Of a stretch of DNA of 64,000 bases, positions 12,420 through 25,380 are shown piece by piece. The DNA lies in NCBI GenBank assembly GCA_021437785.1, contig JAILYB010000007.1:682001-746000 (forward strand), in the 5' to 3' direction. Made by a program: the position numbers and the translations under genes. Below the pieces are notes generated by a model. The model saw only the letters and a list, made by a program, of their open reading frames with translations. It was not told the DNA's origin and made no database searches. Source of the DNA: Rhodomyrtus psidioides (taxonomy: Eukaryota > Streptophyta > Magnoliopsida > Myrtales > Myrtaceae). Every line of letters begins with the position of its first letter. Position 1 is the stretch's first letter.

Positions 12420-12429
12420 GATTAATATG

Positions 12430-12836
12430 GAGAAAATTACCAAAAAAGTCCCACAGGCCAGCGAGCTCTAGCGACCCTCGTCGGGGCCATCGCAATCGCG
12501 GGCAAGGCAACCTTGCCCGCGACTGGCGAGGCCATGGCCGCGTTTTCCCTCAGTTGCGCTTTGCGAACCTAATAATTTGATCTCTCATCTACATCTCAAG
12601 GTCTGTTGACTTACTAATTCATCTAGAGAAGATCATGAAAGGTCCCATGGCGGATGCATTTGTTAAACCATCACAAGGTGCGGTTGCAAGGAAAGTGTTG
12701 GATGATGCCACTCAGCAATGACCGGTTAGATGGACTAAATTGGCACAAATGTAAAAATGTTTAAGACTGAATTAAAAAAATTAAGACTGAATTTACATAA
12801 TTATAATTGATTTAGGACTTTTTTGATAATTTTTCG
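12430..12836. mobile_element. Mutator-type MITE, 407 bp
   Basis: Terminal inverted repeats of about 20 bp: GAAAATTACCAAAAAAGTCC (from 12432) faces GGACTTTTTTGATAATTTTT (from 12815), with one or two mismatches. A 9-10 bp direct repeat, (G)ATTAATATG, flanks it at 12420-12429 and 12837-12846. A TSD of 9-10 bp fits Mutator-like elements. There is no ORF. It contains a GC-rich perfect hairpin (stems 12497-12507 and 12511-12521, 3-nt loop) that stands out in AT-rich surroundings. Confidence 0.75.
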
Positions 12837-12846
12837 GATTAATATG

Positions 12847-13400
12847 ACCTTCACTATTTCTTCATCAAGTGCCCGAAGAGCTGGCCTTCAACGTTTATAC
12901 TTTATTTACTGACAAATTGTCTCTTACTGTATAGGAATTTCAGCAAGGTTTTTTTGTGATATTTAACCTAATGAAAAATTATGATAACTAATTCCGGATA
13001 ATGACACAAATGATCCATGAACTTTGATTCAATACACAATATGATCCCCAAACTCTTAATTTGACCAATGTGGTGCATGAACTTTAGTCCAATATGCAAT
13101 ATGGTCCATGAACTTTCAATTTATTCAATGTGGTCATCGAACTTTTGTAATATGTTCAACTTAGTCCCTGAATTATAGGAAAACGTCCAATTTAGTCCTT
13201 CCATTAATTCAAGTTTAGAGATGACATTTGATATTTTCTTATGCTAAAGTTAGGCTTTTTTTTGGGGGGGGGGGGGTGGTTGTATTGGGCCCATTTCGGT
13301 CCTATGGATTTAGAATCTGATTTCTAGGGTGCTCCTAACAAGTCTTGAAAACAGGATCATAAGATGAGAAGCAAACTCTTATATATGTTATATTAATGTG
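12847..13400. repeat. Degenerate ~31-bp phrase repeats and a homopolymer G run
   Basis: About 12995-13200 repeats the phrase 'atgatcc(a/c)(t/c)gaactttnnnnncaat' four to six times at about 31-bp intervals, a style common in plant non-autonomous repeats. A T run followed by an uninterrupted G run of about 12 lies at 13255-13277. No coding sequence is seen. Confidence 0.6.
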
Positions 13401-13859
13401 GCGCGAATATAAAAAGACAAAGGCGCCTGCTCCCACGAAACAAGTACACATGGGCTTGAGAAAAACATGAGGCGCCCGTTTTTTACACTAGGTTTATTTA
13501 AGGCTTGCAAATTATATTGCCCGAATAGCTTTCTTGTGCCTGAGAAAAGAGGTGGCTTAACTTGGTAAAGACTCCATTTGTGTCGAAGAATGAATATTTG
13601 AACATTTCCATTTTACATCTATATTTTGCGTGAAAGAATTTTCTTTAGGAAGATTATGCCTTGAATCGATTCGAAATTCATGAGTTATGCTTTTGGGCCA
13701 GATAAAAACGAGGTGCATGTTTTTGGTAATAGTTCTATTTGGCTAAAGGCTTCCAAATTAACTTGCCTGAATAACTTTCTTATGCCCGAGAAAAGAAGAG
13801 GCTTAACTTGGTAAAGACTTCATCGGTGTCAAAAAAAAGGAAATTGGAACATTTCCATG
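13400..13859. repeat. Left part of a ~248-bp tandem repeat array (about two units)
   Basis: The units share 'acatctatattttgcgtg', 'gaagattatgccttgaatcg', 'gcttttgggccaga', 'ggcttccaaattaacttg', 'gagaaaagaag' and 'cttaacttggtaaagact'. With the insert at 13860-23968 removed, the array continues at 23974-24438. Spacing of the 'acatctatattttgcg' landmark is about 247-250 bp. Confidence 0.8.
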
Positions 13860-14858
13860 TGTTGACACCTAAATTTTTATTTTCTATTAAATTATTAATT
13901 TTTCACAAAAATGAGAATCAGCCTTGATTCCCACAAAAAAAAAAAATTAGTTTACATGCATAGCATATTTAATTTAAGCATGCATTGCATTTGCATTATT
14001 TTTCACCGATGACGGGATTTGGGCCTGAATTGACACGTGGGGGACCGGAGCCCACATTGCACAATTCGACCATCACAAGGGAGCAAGTGCCGAAAATCAC
14101 AAGGCCTTGGGGGCCTAATTTTCCAGTCCACTAAATTTTAATTCCGGAAAAGGCCTTTTAATTAAAGTTTATTAATTGAAATAAGACCAAAGCTTAAGCC
14201 CGCATTATCAGGGTTTGACCTACGCGTTCTCTCTATAAACACCTCTAGGTCAGACGAGAAGAGCAGCCACATCGTGAGAAAAGCTTGAGATAAGGCCAAA
14301 ATTGAGAGAGATCCTACAATTCCCTCGGACGACCATGCCATCCATCCAAGACCTCAACCTTCATATTCGGCCGTTGCTTTCTTGGATTCTGCAAAGTCCA
14401 ATCACCACCACCTCAATAAACTGCCAATGCCAGTCGGGGGGCATATTCAAGGAAAGAAAAGGGCAAGGTTGGATTATATATGGCAGAGCATATGCAGAGG
14501 ATGTTTCTTCATGATCAAAGGTGGCATGACATAAAAATAATTGATTCTCTAGCGTGTTTTCGGGAAGGAAGGTACGAATGACAGTACAAATCACACTCGG
14601 CATACTCAGCGTATCATTCTCAATCAAGGGATGATTTAGCTTATTCAGTGGATATGAAGCAGAGGGAAAGAACAAATTCGTGGCCAATTTCTACCGATAA
14701 TTCATAGCCAAATTTTGGTGATTGAATCTATGAATCCAGTTTTTCCAAAGGACGTGAGAGTTTTTTTTTTTTGCTATAAAAAATGAACAGTTTTCATTCA
14801 CAAAGGACCTTTTTTCTGAAAATCGGAAACTTCGCAAGAGAGAAAGGGATCGTGAGAC

Positions 14859-14948
14859 GTTCAGCTACAGAGAAGCACAAGAGTCCTCTAAGTCGCTGAG
14901 TTCGTTCAGCTACAGAGAAGCACAAGAGTCCTCTAAGTCGCTGAGTTC
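14859..14948. repeat. Perfect 45-bp tandem duplication
   Basis: Two adjacent identical 45-bp units (14859-14903 and 14904-14948) beginning GTTCAGCTACAGAGAAGC. They lie inside the gypsy-type solo LTR, just left of the copia D insertion site. Confidence 0.9.
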
Positions 14949-14969
14949 CCTCGTTCGACGTTCATCCTT

Positions 14970-15419
14970 TGTTAGAATATATTTTAATATATTCGTTGTC
15001 GGCTTTATTAATTTTCATTGTAAATTAATTGGTCTAATAAAGAAAGATATATACAGTTTCCTAATTCTAGTAGGATATGGTGCTGGATAGTATGTGTCGG
15101 GATATCCTTATCCTTAATGAGGGGATAGGGTTCATTCTATATAAATAGAGCACAAGTCCCTCCTCTAAACCATGATGTCCGCATAACCTCATATAAGGAG
15201 CCGTCAGACACGACGCGTGATTGGGCCGTCTCATTGAAGCCAGTGATAAGGGGGTTCATAGAGGAGAAGATCTTGAGCATCGGATCGTCGCAATTCCGCA
15301 TCAAGAACGACGGTTCCACTACAAGGTGCGTCAATTCTTTAACTCTATGAATGTGTGATTTGTGTATCTATACGTGATGATCTTGGGTTGCTGCGTACGG
15401 ATTAGAATCGTAGCTTACA
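14970..15419 (+). repeat. 5' LTR of copia D
   Basis: A 450-bp LTR, TG...CA, with a TATA-like CTATATAAATAG near 15138-15150. Its near-identical partner is at 21111-21559. Confidence 0.93.
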
Positions 15420-18400
15420 TGTGGTATCAGAGCCTACGCGTATTAGATTGCGAATCGAATTTTTGAAATTTTATTTTTGATAAAGTTAAATGAAAATTTC
15501 TTATTCGGATTGTGCGGCTTGCGGACAAAAACGCGGTGAGCGTTTTACGTCTAGCATTTTTATTTTACTTCGTGTGAGTCAAGCTTCTTCGTAAAGTATA
15601 GTGCGGCCATCAGAGAGAAAAGTCCTAAAGAAACTGAACTCACGTTTTTATCATCTTCCTTTGACAAGCCCTTTTGTTTTATTTTTTTTAACCTTATTAA
15701 ACAAATATATTTATGGGATACAAGTGAGGCAAAAGTCGAGCTTTTTGTTGGGTGTCAAAAGGAGCGGTATCAATTATGAAGAATAAGTTTACCGCGGCCA
15801 AGGGCAACAAGTGTTCAAGAAAGTTTTGTGCAAGAAAAAAAAAAACAAAACAGAAAATAGAAAACTTTGTCTCGGGACTTTGCGAATCAAGTCTGCAAAA
15901 ATTCAGACTTCCACTTTTACTATAAAAGAAGTTCGGCCATGAGGACATCATGTTGGGATTTCTTGAGCATGGTTCCTGAGTCAGTTAAATTAACCATTCG
16001 TCTGAAATAGTTCAAATCTCAACGAAATCAGATTGTTATTTCATTCCAAGCTAAGCTATATTATGACTTGATGCTTATCCGGTTGCTTGTTTTCTGACTC
16101 GGTTAAATTGAGGAAATTCCTTTGGTGACCACACGCATGAGGAAGAACCACGCGTAGAGAGAATAAGGCGCGCGTGACAACTTGGATTGGCAAATTTCAG
16201 ATATCGACATGCTCGTATACTCATGCTCTACCAGGTATTTCTTTATGGTTTCATGAAATACATGTACAAGTTTATATGAAAGTACCACATGCAGTTATGT
16301 GGAGCATGATTTATCATTTACATGTTTATGGTTTGACATGTATTGTTGGTTATATCGATGATAATTAGCAAGGCATATAATTTTGAGGAAAATTGCCCCT
16401 AATTTCTGAAATTACATGCATACAGTAAATGTGAAATATAAAGTTATATCCCAATTTCAGGTAAATTTAATTGGGTTATGACCGCCAAAGCGGCACACTT
16501 AGTTGAGTTTAATAAAGAACATTATACAAAGTATTGGGATGTCTCCTGTTTTAATGAGTAGTTATACTCCCAAAGGAGGTAATTGCGTATTCTTGCATGG
16601 AGGGTTACATATACAGCATATGGTTGAGGATTGATTGGTCTAAGTGCTGTCATACACCCAAAGGTGGTGATTAACGAAGATTGAAATAAATTCTCATGGC
16701 CGCTGTAATGTAGGGAGTATACAACTGCATGTCATGTTTTCTGCCCAAAGGTGATTATATGATGATGTATATATCTCTCAAGGTGAAATTTCACATTATG
16801 CTAATTAAAAATATTGATTATTTTAGTCACCGTTTTTGTGAACGGCAACTCTGTTAACATCGAGAATTGAGATTCATTAAGAACTGAATGAGGATTATCT
16901 GTTTACAAGGATTGACAAATATTTGTATTACTCTTGTCAAGAAAGACCCCGTAGTTCTCACTTTCATTAGTGAGAACTTTCAAAAGCATTATGTGCTTAT
17001 TGGGTAAAGAGTGATCGGATTCGCTTATTTGATATGAATCGATCCATTAAAGAACACTTGAAAAATATTTTTGCCAGTTAACTGCACTGCTAAGTAAATA
17101 AAGGAAGTCTTGAAAGTTTTGAAATTATATCTCGTCTATTACTAAGAGTGGTAAATATATGCAATGACTCATCAACATCAGGTGTAATGGTTCTATTAAG
17201 ATTAAAGATTACGTCTTAAAGTTGGTGGAATTGCATTTTAAGCGGTTCTGAAATCATACTTATAAAGTATTATAGTAAACCACCGGTCATTTTGATGATT
17301 TAGATCCATGAAAAGCATTCTTTGAGAGGGATGGTGATTGCTACTTCTTTTATAAGAAGAACGGTCACGTAAAGAAAGGCTACAGTTAATACAAAGACTT
17401 GGTTATCAAAACATGATCATAAAGTAATGATTCTTTGGTATTGGTATGTGAGTTCATTCTATTTAAGGCATCATCTGGTTTGTGATGGCTAGATAGCGGT
17501 GCGACATATAATGTTACGTTTACCATATAGGAATTCATAAACTGAAAGTACCAAATTAGGTTGAATCAAGCTCGTTATGGAAACAACTATAAAGTTGATG
17601 TTGAATTGATGGGAATGTCATTCCGGATTCTGGTTTTATTGTGGCGTTAAGAAATATATTTTATGTACTCTCCTTAAAGACGGAATTTATTTTTTGTATC
17701 AAATATGGACATGTATAGCTGCTCTTTTTCGGATTTCAAATAAAATAATTACTATTTCTTTTAATAAGGTTGGGTACTACTCTATGTCCAATGGATTGTA
17801 CAGATTATGTTTATCTCCCAATAAATTATATGTCACATATACAGCTGAAACGTTGTTTGCAAAAGATCTCTGCCTAAGGAACAATCATGCGCATTATGGA
17901 ATATATTTTTTGGTCACATCAGTAAAGAGAGAGTGGAAAGACAGGTAAATGTAAGCATTCTACTCACTCTTAAAAGTGACCTAGACACATGCGTAGATTG
18001 AAGCAGAGGTAAGATAACTAAGATAAAAGATGAAACTGTAGTGGATAGTTATGACCTATTAAAGATCATTTATACTGGTATAAGTGGATCCTATATGGTA
18101 ATATTGTGTAGAGTTTTTATCACATTTAAATGATGATTTTTCTCTATATGTGTTTTGTACTTGATTAATTTTTTTTTTAATTTCCATGACAAGTTCAACA
18201 TATTTTTGACTATAGTCATTAAATTTATTATAAAAAAAAGAGGTTGTTAGTTTTCACTAAGGTAGTGAGTATCATGGTTAACATGGCAATGCTTGATAGC
18301 TTAAAGAGCCATTTACCAAATACTTGAGAGGATTCTGGGTTGTGATTTTGTGCCCGATACTCCTCAATAGAAATCTGTGGTCGAAAGACAAAATCACACC

Positions 18401-21110
18401 ATACGGATATGATGAATAGTATGATCTGTAAAATCAATTTATATATTTTTTCTGTGGGGAAAAACTTTGAGAATAACCCATTATGCTTCTATCAAAATAT
18501 TTCATTGACTTCTTTTGAGTCATGGACTAGATGTTAATCTAGTTTGAACCATATTAAAGTTTGAGGTGTTCATGTAGAAATAAAGTTACATAATCCAACA
18601 TTGGATAAGTTGGACTCCAGAACCACTCAGTTTTATTTCGTGCCTTACCCATATCATCTAAAGGGGTATTGATTTATCATCCTAAAGGAGGACCAAGAAT
18701 TGTGGAATTACAGATAGCTAAATTGCTGGAGCTTGATATAGCCGAATAAAGGTAGTTGCTTACAGACTATTAAAGGTAATGGTGTGGTAGGGACCATTGT
18801 GTCGTTATTTTTGCCTATACAGATGATCAAGGAGCATTCTAAGTTACGGTTCGATTCTGTTGGGGTTCAGGTTCTTGTTATTAAGATAATACCTGATGAA
18901 GTTTATCAAACCCTACAAGCGCAGAATAAAGGTTAAAGTAGCTCTACCTAAAAGATCTATCAGGCAGAGACGATCAGTTGTATCAAGTCACATTGTATAG
19001 TCTATCCGGAAGAGCATGACTACAAAATCGACTATGTAAATAATCTAGTAATTTATACAGTTGCTATTTTTTGTTCTTAATTATAATTGTGATTGCGTGC
19101 ATGGTAGACGAGATACAGACTATGAAACATATGGTGTTTGGAAGCTTATTAGTATGCCCAAGGTCACAAGTCTATCGCTGCAATTGGGTTTGTAAAACTT
19201 AAAGGGATTTCAGATGAAAGTTTTTGTCTACCTTATTATATCCAATTATATTTTGATCAGTATTTTATTTGAGAAGTTTAAAACAGATTAGTAGCCAAAG
19301 TTTTCACTCGTAAAGAATGAGTTGACTTAAAATAATTTTTATTCAGTCTCTCATAAAGAGTTTTTTTGGAGTGATTAAGGTATTAATAGCTCATTATTAT
19401 AAGGAGCTTTATTATACAGATATTAAAACTTCTTTTTAATTGGATACTTCGAGGTAGTCTTTTTATGTAACCCGAAGGTTGTGCAGCAGATGATTTCGAT
19501 AAACTTGTGCATAAAGAACGAAGAATCTCATAAAGTTATCATGGAATAAAGTTTGATCATATTCATAGAGATTCTAGATTGAAAAGTCTATTTTATGACT
19601 TCAAGTAAGCTTTTAGACAATTGTGGCTTGAAGTCTCATAGTATTGTAGCTTTATCCCGTTTTGTTAAGAACAAAATAAATTAGTATATATACTACAAGA
19701 TCAGTGGGAGGAATTTATTTTCCTTGTGTTCTATGCAGACGATATCTTGCTTGAAAGGAATTTTCTTGAATTATTGCATAAGATGAAGCAGATATTGTCG
19801 AAGCATTTTTTTCGTGATTGATCTTGATATAGAGTGTTTTGTCCTAGGCATTGAGATTCGTATGGATCATTCTTGTAATGTATTGGTTAAATCTAGGACA
19901 CGTTCACTGGGTGATTACTAAGAAAGTTTTAAGATACTTAAAGTGGACAAAATACTGTATGCTAATTTACAGACATATTCAGGACCTGCAGCTAGTAAGG
20001 CATTCAGGTTTTAGCTTTGTTAGATGTCAGGATGATGTGAAGTTGACAGCTACAGACATTTATATGTCTAAAGAAAAGTGCAGTATTACAGAAAAGCGTG
20101 AACAGAAATCTATGTAATCATCGATTAAGAAAGCGGAGTTTGTGGTATGCTTTTTAGCTACTATTCAGGTTATTTGGCTCCGGAATCTCATTAAAGAGTT
20201 GGTCGTATTTAATTTTATGAATAGACCCATACAGTTATATTGTGACTATAACTCTGCAGTATTGTTCATTAACAACAGCAGAGGTTCTAAGGGGTCTGAG
20301 CATCTGTCGGTCAAGGATTTGACTATAAAGGTAACAGATGAAAGGGTGACACTACAGTAGAGCTTATTTCACAGATGATAAGGCTGTAGACTCACTAACT
20401 TAAGGTCTCTTCCCATACACATTTAGATGACATGTCGCAAATATAAAAGTATCGTGGGATGTTGATATGACGTGTTAATTGACGGGTTGAGTAAGCATCA
20501 TGAGATGCTGTTGTTCAGTGGGAGCTGCATTTGATATTTGCTCTAATAAAGTTTACATCTGTGTTTGTTACATTTTGTAACATATAGATATGTATCAACT
20601 CCATTGCATGCAATAAAGCTTTAATGATTAAGGGGAGTTAAATACATATATCAGTTGAAAATCTCAAGGCATCGTGTAAACCTTGAGTGATGGCTGTGGC
20701 ATTTATTTATTTTAGCCAAAGGCATATGTCTTGTTACATGTAAAGTATAGTTAACTATAAAGGTAAGACATAAGTTGGTTCGTTGGAACCGTAAAAATGT
20801 TCTCTCGTGACACATCCGGTTTCGTGACACATAAGGTGAGAGAATGGTGACTGACAAGGAGAATAACATATAAGGTGTCTCTGTTATTTGAGATGTTATC
20901 CGTTTGCCATACTATCATATCAAATCCATATCAGTAGAGTTGAGAGCATTTGTGATCGTGGATGGCTCTGTGTCTTCTGATGCAGTTACTGGCATGGTCC
21001 GGTGCTTAAAACTTTATGGGATCAGATTGACTATTGGGAAATATCTCTAGACCAATATAAAGATGCGCATATACAGTACAATTTCAATTAATTTCGCCCA
21101 AGTAGGAGAA
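15420..21110 (+). pseudogene. Remnant gag-pol of copia D
   Basis: No frame is open for more than a few dozen codons, but scattered + strand traces are recognisable. There is a Cys/His-like region near 17330-17390, an RT trace FYADDIL near 19730-19750, and an RNase H trace (YCDYNSAVLF, GSEHLSVKDLTIKV) near 20235-20340. Everything between is broken by stops and indels. The identification rests on these traces plus the LTR/PBS/PPT structure. Confidence 0.7.
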
Positions 21111-21559
21111 TGTTAGAATATATTTTAATATATTCGTTGTGGGCTTTATTAATTGTCATTGTAAATTAATTGGTCTAATAAAGAAAGATATATACAGTTT
21201 CCTAATTCTAGTAGGATATGGTGCTGGATAGTATGGGTCGGGATATCCTTATCCTTAATGAGGGGATATGGTTCATTCTCTATAAATAGAGCTCAAGTCC
21301 CTCCTCTAAACTATGATGTCCGCATAACCTCATATAAGGAGCCGTCAGACACGACGAGTGAGGGGGCCGTCTCATTGAAGCCAGCGTAAGGGGGTTCATA
21401 GAGGAGAAGATCTTGAGTATCGGATCGTCGCAATTCCACATCAAGAACGACGGTTCCACTACAAGGTGCGTCAATTCTTTAACTCTATGAATGTGTGATT
21501 CGTGTATCTATACGTGATGATCTTGGGTTGCTGCGTATGGATTAGAATCGCAGCTTACA
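21111..21559 (+). repeat. 3' LTR of copia D
   Basis: A 449-bp partner of the LTR at 14970-15419, preceded by the purine tract and followed by the TSD TCCTT. Confidence 0.93.
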
Positions 21560-23504
21560 TCCTTCACTCTCGTTTGCTCGAGCTCTAACGAGTTGCTCAT
21601 CCGCTGCATGGAGACAATTATCATCTTCCAACAAGAAGCCAGATAACTCATATGCAGGATCATTCCCTCAAGGAAATCAAAGATAAGTGGAGCTGTTTTC
21701 TTTTCACTGGTATTTTTTTTTTTTTGCATGGGCAGCATCTTGTTGGTGTTGCATCTTTGTTGCTAATGTGAAGATCTTCATCAGGAGAGTCAAGGGAGAC
21801 CAATTCACGAATTGAATGTAGGGCGGATTTTGAGAAAGGTGCTCCACGATCCCGAGTCGATTCGTCAACAGCAGAGATTCATCATCAGTAACCTTCCCAG
21901 AAAATCATTGCCTGACTCAGTGAGCACCACTGCAATCTCCATGACTTCGTCATCTAAGGCGTTACTGTGACAGATCCGAGTTCGCCACTGTTTTGTCAAC
22001 ATTTCTCGGTTCAGAGGAGCGACCATTCAAAAACAGGAGCTCATCTGGATTTGCACCGTTTGGGAGTTGTTCTCAATGCATATTATTATAATTATTCTTT
22101 TTTAGCAAAAGCTACTAATGAATATCAAGTTTACCAGACTCGGTGCTCCTTTTGACAGGTTTTTATGAGCATTCACAATTGCCATGACACGTGACAAGTT
22201 TCCTCCCATCAAACTCACGCATATGGTCATGTTCTTGCATTTCACATGCATGATATATAGCTAAAGACAAAGAGGAAGCTCCACAATTTGGTGAGGAAAC
22301 GACGGCCAAAGAGAGACGAAAAGAATAAAATAAGGGATCATCTATCACATCAATACACTTTCCCTATTATTTTGTTCTCTGTTCTTATTCTCTTTGGTTT
22401 CGCCAAGGTCCAGCTAGAAAATTCAACGAGGTCAACATTTAGTGGTATCCAATTTTACCGGCCACATAAATCTCTGGACTATCGAAGGTTGCCCGAGCTG
22501 TGGCCCTTGCCGTCGGACCTCACCGAAAGGGTATCCGAATCCAGCCGGTCATGATACAATCTGTTGGCGTGTAAATGGGAAACGGAGTATTTGCCAAATA
22601 TTTCAAATTGCGTCGCAAGCAGTCAATCGCCGTGAAGCCAAGCGAATCCCTTCGCCGTGGACCTAGCCTTGAACCATCCTTGAGGAGTCCCATCCGAGAA
22701 TTGCAAGTTTGGAATGCAAGCCTGTGCATCCCTAAAACCCCTAACATGTTGCTTTTTACAGGTTATCCAAGGAAGCTAATCAAGTGCCGTCACTCATCAA
22801 GCACTCCAAGTCACCTCAGAGGAGAAACGAATTATCGCTGCGATTGGCTTTCATTGCGATCACCACGAGTGGCAAGCCGAGCCGGTCTCGATTTCTTAAT
22901 TCACATCAGACGTGTGAAAACTTAATATTCTTGCAATATTCCAATTGTTAAGTAATTATATCCTAGTGATAATTTGTTTCTTAATTCGAATTGTCTAGAT
23001 ATTTTCCTATCTTTTGCATATCTATCATATGTTTATCTTGATTGCTTGATTTTTTTTTTATCGTGATACATTTGCACTTAAATAAACAATTATGCCCATA
23101 ATTCATGCTCCATCGTGCCTTGTCCCTTCGGAATATGTATATCAATGCACGCAATTTGACTTCAATTTTGAAGTATGTTCGTGTTCGAATATACATGAGT
23201 TTTATACATCAAACCCTCTATTTTGAGGGCGAATTGATAACTTTAAAGAATTTCAAGGTTTGCCCTATTTATATAGGGGTGACGGTAATTCTATGTGTAA
23301 TCCGTTCTCTGGCCTAATTTAAGGGCACGTTGCATATTAAATCGGAATTTTTGGAATTTAAGGTGAATTATGGGCAAGATTGTTTATTTTTGTTCAAATT
23401 TTCCTGTTTTTCCTTTTTAGTTAAATTCCTAAAAAATACCAAAAAATATCATTTGCATTGCATTTTTCATAATTGCATGTCATATTTTCCATGTCATTCA
23501 TATA

Positions 23505-23585
23505 TGTCACGTCATTATGCCATGTCATGCATTTTTGCCACGTCATTATGCCATGTCATGCATTTTGCCACATCATTACATCTCG
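23505..23585. repeat. Short tandem repeats 'atgccatgtcatgcatttttgcca' in the gypsy-type LTR
   Basis: Two to three imperfect copies, about 31 bp apart, of 'cgtcattatgccatgtcatgca'. The block lies near the 3' end of the gypsy-type solo LTR. Confidence 0.7.
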
Positions 23586-23973
23586 TATGTCATATAATTA
23601 GATTCCATCAGCATTGCATTTAATGAGAGAAAATCCCAAAAAAAAAAATTAAAATCATCAAATCAAGAATTTTTTCATGAAAATTGGTATCGGAAGGGCA
23701 TTAATTGAAAAATTAATATAACAAAGTCCTCGAACTCATTTAATCTTTGGTTCGCATGAAATAAAGTATTTTTTCCTAAGTACTTTGTTTAGGTTTCTAA
23801 TCTACCTACACAAAAGATTAGTGGCGACTCCAAATTTCAAAATCTTGGCATGTTAGTAATTAAATATGAGTTGCGAATTGGTAGAGTTTGGGAGAACTCG
23901 AGTTAGGTTAATTAATTTAATTAGTCTGGTAATCCATTTACCTGAAAACTGATTTTTAGGTCGCGACACCATG

Positions 23974-24438
23974 TTACATTTATATTTTGCGTGCAAGCTG
24001 TTTCTTTAAGAAGATTATGCCTTGAGTCGAATTGAAATTCCTTTCTTTTGCTTTTGGGCCAGACAAAAGTGAGGCGCTCATTTTTGTTGATAGCATTATT
24101 CGGTTAAAGGCTTCCAAATTAACTTGTCTTAATATCTTTTTTGAGCCCAAGAAAAGAAGCGACTTTACTTCGTAAAGACTCATTGGTACAAAAAAGAAGA
24201 AGAGAAATTGAAACATTTCCATTTCACATCTATATTTTGCGTGAAATTTCTTTTCTTTAGGAAGATACTGCCTTGAATCGAATTGAAATTCCTTGCTTAT
24301 GCTTTTGGGCCAGACAAAAGTGAGGTGCCCGTTTTTACCGATAGCTTTATTCGACTAGAATCTTCCAAATTAACTTGCTTGAATAGCTTTCTTGAGCCAG
24401 AGAAAAGAAGTAGTCTAACTTGGTAAAGCTTTTATTGG
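23974..24438. repeat. Right part of the ~248-bp tandem array (about two units)
   Basis: Landmark 'acat(c/t)tatattttgcgtg' occurs at 23976 and 24226, 250 bp apart. Each unit carries 'gaattgaaattcct', 'gcttttgggccagacaaaagtgagg', 'cttccaaattaacttg' and 'gtaaag'. It continues the array interrupted at 13860. Confidence 0.8.
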
Positions 24439-25169
24439 TGTCTATTAAGTCACGTGTGCTTTCCCTTTATTTATTTTATTTTATTTATTATTTTTTGGTG
24501 TTTATTATGAGTTATTATCTATTATAAATACAAGATGTGTACCCAACGTAGGGTTTGTTGGAGGGTATTCACAATGGCACCAGCTAGAAGAACTTATAAT
24601 CAAATGGCAAATAAATAAAATTAACTTTGGCAGAAGCACAAACTCTGAGTCGGTAGAAGCACAACACTAAGTCGGTAGAAGCACAACACTGGATTGGCAG
24701 AAGCACAACACTAAGTCGGTAGAGGCACAACACTGGATCGGCAGAAGCACTAGCTCGATGAACAGTACATCCGCTGATATTAGATCAGAACTAAAACACA
24801 CTGAAATCACAATGACAAGTCTAAAAATTGAAATTGACACAAATACCGAAGCATGTCTACACAGTTTCCTTAAGATAGATTCGTCCCCTCCCGTATGTGC
24901 TTTGAGGTTTCGCGAGCATCTGTCTTCCAAGATACAACGGTATAACAGCTATAGAGGCAAGCACAGCGCTCCGGAGCTTTCGGCGAACTTGACCAAACGC
25001 GAACACTATCAAAACCGATGCAGATGCAAAGAATAGAAAAAGATGGAAGTTTTTCTTTTCGGAAATCTCTCTCTCCGTTCGTTCAATGGGAGGTCATACG
25101 TATACATATATATATATATATATATATATAAGGTCAGTGGGGGCATTTCGGAGACAAGAAATAACGGCT

Positions 25170-25380
25170 AAATAAATCTGCCGTTATAACTTTAAATATG
25201 TAACATCAAAATCATAACGGGTAGAACCATAATAGTAGAGCCGTTATGCTTCTGTTAACGGCAGAGCCATAAATGATAGAATCGTTATGCTTCTGTTAAC
25301 GGCAGAGCCATAAATGACAGAACCGTTATGCATTCAATTCTGTAACGGCAGAGCCATAACGACAGAACCATTACGAGTTA
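25170..25380. promoter_or_regulatory. AACGG/CCGTT-rich repeat block in the copia A LTR (also 30985-31200)
   Basis: 'AACGGCAGAGCCATAA' recurs about every 38-45 bp, alternating with 'ACCGTTATGC', so direct and inverted AACGG cores alternate. AACGG is the core of plant MYB sites, and MYB-bound repeats drive some plant copia LTRs. Binding here is only inferred. On the element's strand the block lies downstream of the TATA box. Confidence 0.45.

Larger units (their letters stand above)
14970..21559 (+). mobile_element. Copia D: complete but coding-dead Ty1/copia element
   Basis: LTRs lie at 14970-15419 and 21111-21559 (TGTTAG...TTACA). The 5-bp TSD TCCTT is at 14965-14969 and 21560-21564. The primer binding site TGGTATCAGAGCC (15422-15434, tRNA-iMet) and the purine tract AAGTAGGAGAA (21100-21110) fix the + orientation. 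The LTRs differ at roughly 15 positions by eye. The 5.7-kb interior has no long ORF; only traces of pol survive. It sits inside the gypsy-type solo LTR and is therefore younger than it. Confidence 0.92.
13860..23968. mobile_element. Gypsy (Tat/Ogre-like) solo LTR, about 3.5 kb, split by copia D
   Basis: It starts TGTTGACACCTAAATTTT and ends GGTCGCGACA, flanked by the 5-bp direct repeat CCATG (13855-13859 and 23969-23973). Without copia D and its TSD it is about 3.5 kb. I see no gag or pol and no second LTR, so a solo LTR (left by LTR-LTR recombination) is the simplest reading. The terminal sequences and an internal GTGGCGACTCC (about 23820) resemble Tat-lineage gypsy LTRs as I remember them. 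The short ORFs inside (for example 22288-22925) look like chance frames. Confidence 0.72.

Noticed and set aside
22288..22925. Frames of 74-116 codons in the gypsy-type solo LTR
   Set aside because: Overlapping frames on both strands with no recognisable motif. No sign of selection.
24650..24750. Regular short repeats resembling a CRISPR array
   Set aside because: They are subrepeats inside a plant LTR with variable copy number and no spacer structure.
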